From Durusdinium trenchii (Eukaryota > Sar > Dinophyceae > Suessiales > Symbiodiniaceae): a DNA stretch of 64,000 nt. Positions 62,040 to 64,000 of this stretch are shown here, piece by piece. The DNA is taken from NCBI GenBank assembly GCA_963970005.1, contig CAXAMN010001114.1:1660451-1724450 (forward strand), written 5' to 3'. Each line of letters starts with the position of its first letter. The first letter of the stretch is position 1. Both the position numbers and the translations under genes were made by a program. Below the pieces are notes generated by a model that was not told the origin of the DNA, ran no database searches, and worked only from the letters and a program-made list of their open reading frames with translations.

Positions 62040-62673
62040 ATGAGCTGTGCTGGAAACCTTGATAGATTGAAAGGTCGTATGGGAAGTCTTACGCTGAGAC
62101 TTACGCTTTCCTTGCGCGCGCACAGTTTTAGCTTACGCGGCTGGTTTGTGGTAGAAAGGGCTTACGCCAGGCTTACGCCAGAGCACTGCACTCAAATTTC
62201 CACACCCCTCCAAGAGAAAAGCTTACGCGAAGATGAGTTCATAGCAGGATAGATACACACGCACACAAGGCAGGCGACCATTTTCACGCAGCACTACTTG
62301 CAGAGTGACTAGATGATATGCTTGATGAGGACGATGTGGATTCTGCATCAAACACCTGGTCAGACTTCATGGCCTCACTCTGGCGCTTGCGCTTTCTTGC
62401 TTGCCTGCTCAAAGTCTGAGCTGGCGCCATGCGTGGGCAATTGATTAGAAATCGAAGTTGTCTTTACGCAGTGCTTACGCGGACCTTACGCCATGTCTGA
62501 TCATTCCTTGGTTCATAAAAACAACTTGTTTTCATTGATTGGCCCTTACGCCACTGGTTATGTTGAAAAAACCTTACGCAACCTTACGCGCAGCAGACTT
62601 TTGCTTACGCCAACCCTCCTTATGACCAAGCTCTTAACAAAAATGTAAAGGGAGGTTTACGGCGCTGCTCACA
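62040..62673. mobile_element. 634-bp insertion in the LINE RT with TGCAC flanks and twelve CTTACGC motifs
   Basis: The LINE reading frame breaks at 62679 and resumes at 62034. TGCAC stands on both sides (62035-62039 and 62674-62678). The ends are imperfect inverted repeats (ATGAGCTGTGCTGGAAACC versus TGTGAGCAGCGCCGTAAACC). CTTACGC occurs exactly at 62088, 62100, 62132, 62161, 62172, 62222, 62474, 62485, 62545, 62573, 62583 and 62604, in two clusters toward the two ends, all in one orientation. No coding frame. It is probably a nonautonomous DNA transposon or an introner-like element. Canonical GT-AG removal does not restore the frame exactly. Confidence 0.65.
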
Positions 62674-62678
62674 TGCAC

Positions 62679-64000
62679 GTTGGCGCGGTCGCGTGAGGCG
62701 GCCCGGAGCGCGCCGAATACGGCGCCCACCCGATCGGGGGCGCAAGTAGCGTACACATTGTCCAAGTAGGCGTAGAGGTGTTCCCCAGGCTGCAGGGCAG
62801 AGTGGGCCTCGAGGAGGGCGGCGTGCTGGCCCACGGCGTAGAGGGCGGGCATCAAAGGGTCCCCCTGCTCGCCCCCCTCTCCCTGCCAGACATCGTGGGG
62901 CGCACCGTGCTCGTCGTAGAAGGTATAGCGGCTAGGGGCGCCGTAGAACTGGGACACGAAGGGGAGGAGGGGCGCGACCCGGGCATCCCGCAAGCCGAGG
63001 AACATGCTAGCACGCGAGATGTGGTCGTAGGCCCCAACCCCATCGATGCTCAGGACCGTGGTGCGGGGGTCCAACTCAGTGGCCAGCCGGACGGCGCGGG
63101 CGAGGGACTCCGTGCCCGCGCGCGCGGCCAGGGCATACTGGAAAGGCGCGCACACCTCCGCGAACCGGCCGGCAAACTGCTGGGCCAGCGTTTTGGCCAC
63201 CAACCGGCGAAATGCGTCCCCCATAACAAGACCGCGGACGCCGCCCGCCGGCTTTTGGAGGGCGACCAAGCGCCCCAGGCGCAGGGCCGCGAGGGCCTCG
63301 GGGGGCACCTCGGCCCGGGCCAAGCGGTCGGCGGCAAAGCACAGCAGGTCGAGAGACTCCGCGTCGTCCAGCAGGACGCGGAGGTGCTCTGGCGTGCAGC
63401 CAGAAAGGCCCGGGGCAGCACCGCGGCGACCGCGGCGGAGGTTGGCAAGGAGCCGAGCGTGGTCGACACCAAAGCCCGCCGTCTCGCGTCCGAGCGCGGG
63501 CGGGGCCGGCAGCGGGACCTGAGGGCTGGGTGGCCGCCGGGCAGGGTCGCGGAGCTCGGCAAGGGTCGCTGCAGTGGCCGGCGCGAGGGCTGGAGCGGTG
63601 AGCGCGGCGGCCGCGGCGGACAGTTCACCCATGTGGGCCAGGGCAGCAGCCCGCGCAGCCCGCCTCTCCAGGCAGTCACCTCGTGGTGCAGGGCTGGCCA
63701 CGGGGGCCAAGGCGGCAGCGGCGGCAGCCTGGTCTAGGAGGTCGGCGTAGGCACCGCGCGCGAGGAGTGCTGCCCGTTCCTCCAAGGCGTCGCGGGCGAC
63801 GCGGGTCTCGCCACGACGACGGAAGAGCAGCATGCGGGGCGCGAGGAGGAACAGGCCCCAGCCGGCCGGGGAGTCAGGGTCGTCCCGTATTCGGGCGAGC
63901 CCTGCATGCAGCGCGGCGCGAAGCGCCCCTCGAAGGAAAGGCGGGGGCGCTTGCAAGGTGTAAACGCGCCGCTGGAACTCATCCGCGAGGTCGCGTGTCG
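62679..64000 (-). pseudogene. LINE ORF, N-terminal part: reverse transcriptase, 5' partial
   Basis: The frame is open to the window edge (upstream of the Met at 63956 it reads DEFQRRVYTLQAPPPFLRG). RT blocks counted from that Met: KPAGGVRGLVMGDAFRRLVA (235-254), motif A VLSIDGVGAYDHI with D305, motif B GGEQGDPLMPALY (361-373) and motif C LYAYLDNVY. Motif C should be YxDD; here the second Asp is Asn (AAT at 62757-62759), which would abolish or strongly reduce catalysis. The frame then enters the insertion and stops at 62634. Several long plus-strand frames over this region mirror it. Confidence 0.75.

Larger units (their letters stand above)
60340..64000 (-). mobile_element. LINE-type retrotransposon, 5' end beyond the window
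   Basis: In sense it runs from the right edge to an A-rich tail, GAGAAAAAAAAAAGAAGAAA (about 60333-60352), as expected for target-primed reverse transcription. It is much richer in GC than its surroundings. One long ORF encodes RT, then a Cys/His motif and a restriction-like endonuclease domain. A 634-bp insertion splits the ORF at 62040-62673. Confidence 0.85.

Noticed and set aside
62040..62673. The LINE insertion as an ordinary spliceosomal intron
   Set aside because: No GT, GC or GA donor paired with AG restores the RT reading frame exactly, while duplicated flanks and inverted ends suggest a transposon; splicing is not excluded.
62778..63737. 319-residue plus-strand frame over the LINE RT
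   Set aside because: Mirror of the RT frame, with no family features.
60340..64000. Bacterial contamination as the source of the GC-rich right end
   Set aside because: The content is a LINE with an A-rich tail, continuous with AT-rich dinoflagellate-like DNA; no bacterial gene organisation.
1..64000. CRISPR arrays, tRNA or rRNA genes, bacterial promoters and terminators
   Set aside because: None found; tandem arrays here lack spacer structure, and the DNA is eukaryotic.

Overview
The window looks like nuclear DNA of a dinoflagellate, most likely Symbiodiniaceae (inference). The evidence is a 15-base relict of the dinoflagellate spliced leader (DinoSL) at 21143-21157, an intron with a GA donor in a recognisable channel gene, long AT-rich introns with short exons, many microsatellites, and retroelement families typical of dinoflagellates. 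No bacterial-style operons, tRNA, rRNA or CRISPR array were seen. Most probable host exons and all three large retroelements lie on the minus strand; only two short exon clusters (16.1-17.1 and 28.1-28.5 kb) read on the plus strand.

Layout. 0-9.3 kb: scattered minus-strand exons of several unrecognised genes. 9.6-10.6 kb: three different tandem arrays end to end. 11.2 and 41.1-41.6 kb: two diverged copies of one small two-exon gene, the left copy carrying a nonsense codon. 12.3-14.5 kb: more minus-strand exon candidates, some with membrane segments. 17.3-21.2 kb: a decayed tyrosine-recombinase (DIRS-like) retroelement with a gag-like part, an RNase H remnant and a recombinase, starting next to the relict DinoSL. 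21.8-27.2 kb: membrane-protein exons, including a clear CSC1/OSCA/TMEM63-type channel (24.2-27.2 kb). 28-40 kb: further exon candidates and a 400-N gap.

42.6-56.2 kb holds the most remarkable object: a 13,579-bp Ty1/copia retrotransposon on the minus strand, with two identical 110-bp LTRs and a perfect 5-bp target duplication (ATCCC), so it inserted recently. ORF1 carries Gag with two CCCH fingers, protease, integrase and the start of reverse transcriptase. ORF2, in another frame, carries the rest of RT, an RNase H split by about 150 extra residues, and a C-terminal methyltransferase-like domain. A separate 1,519-residue ORF3 joins an SGNH-hydrolase-like domain to a Tpt1/KptA-like (RNA 2'-phosphotransferase) domain, a zinc ribbon and an RG/W-rich tail. 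At least 20 copies of a 19-nt hairpin with a GGGA or GGAA (GNRA) loop and changing but complementary stems are spread through its coding and 3' noncoding parts, all in the sense orientation and denser toward the 3' end.

56.2-60.3 kb has repeats, a 10-N gap and no convincing gene. 60.3-64 kb is a GC-rich LINE-type retrotransposon (RT plus a restriction-like endonuclease domain) running off the right edge. Its RT has YLDN in place of YxDD, and it is interrupted by a 634-bp insertion flanked by TGCAC and containing twelve copies of CTTACGC.

Exon calls come from reading frames and splice-site context by eye; no alignment or search was run.
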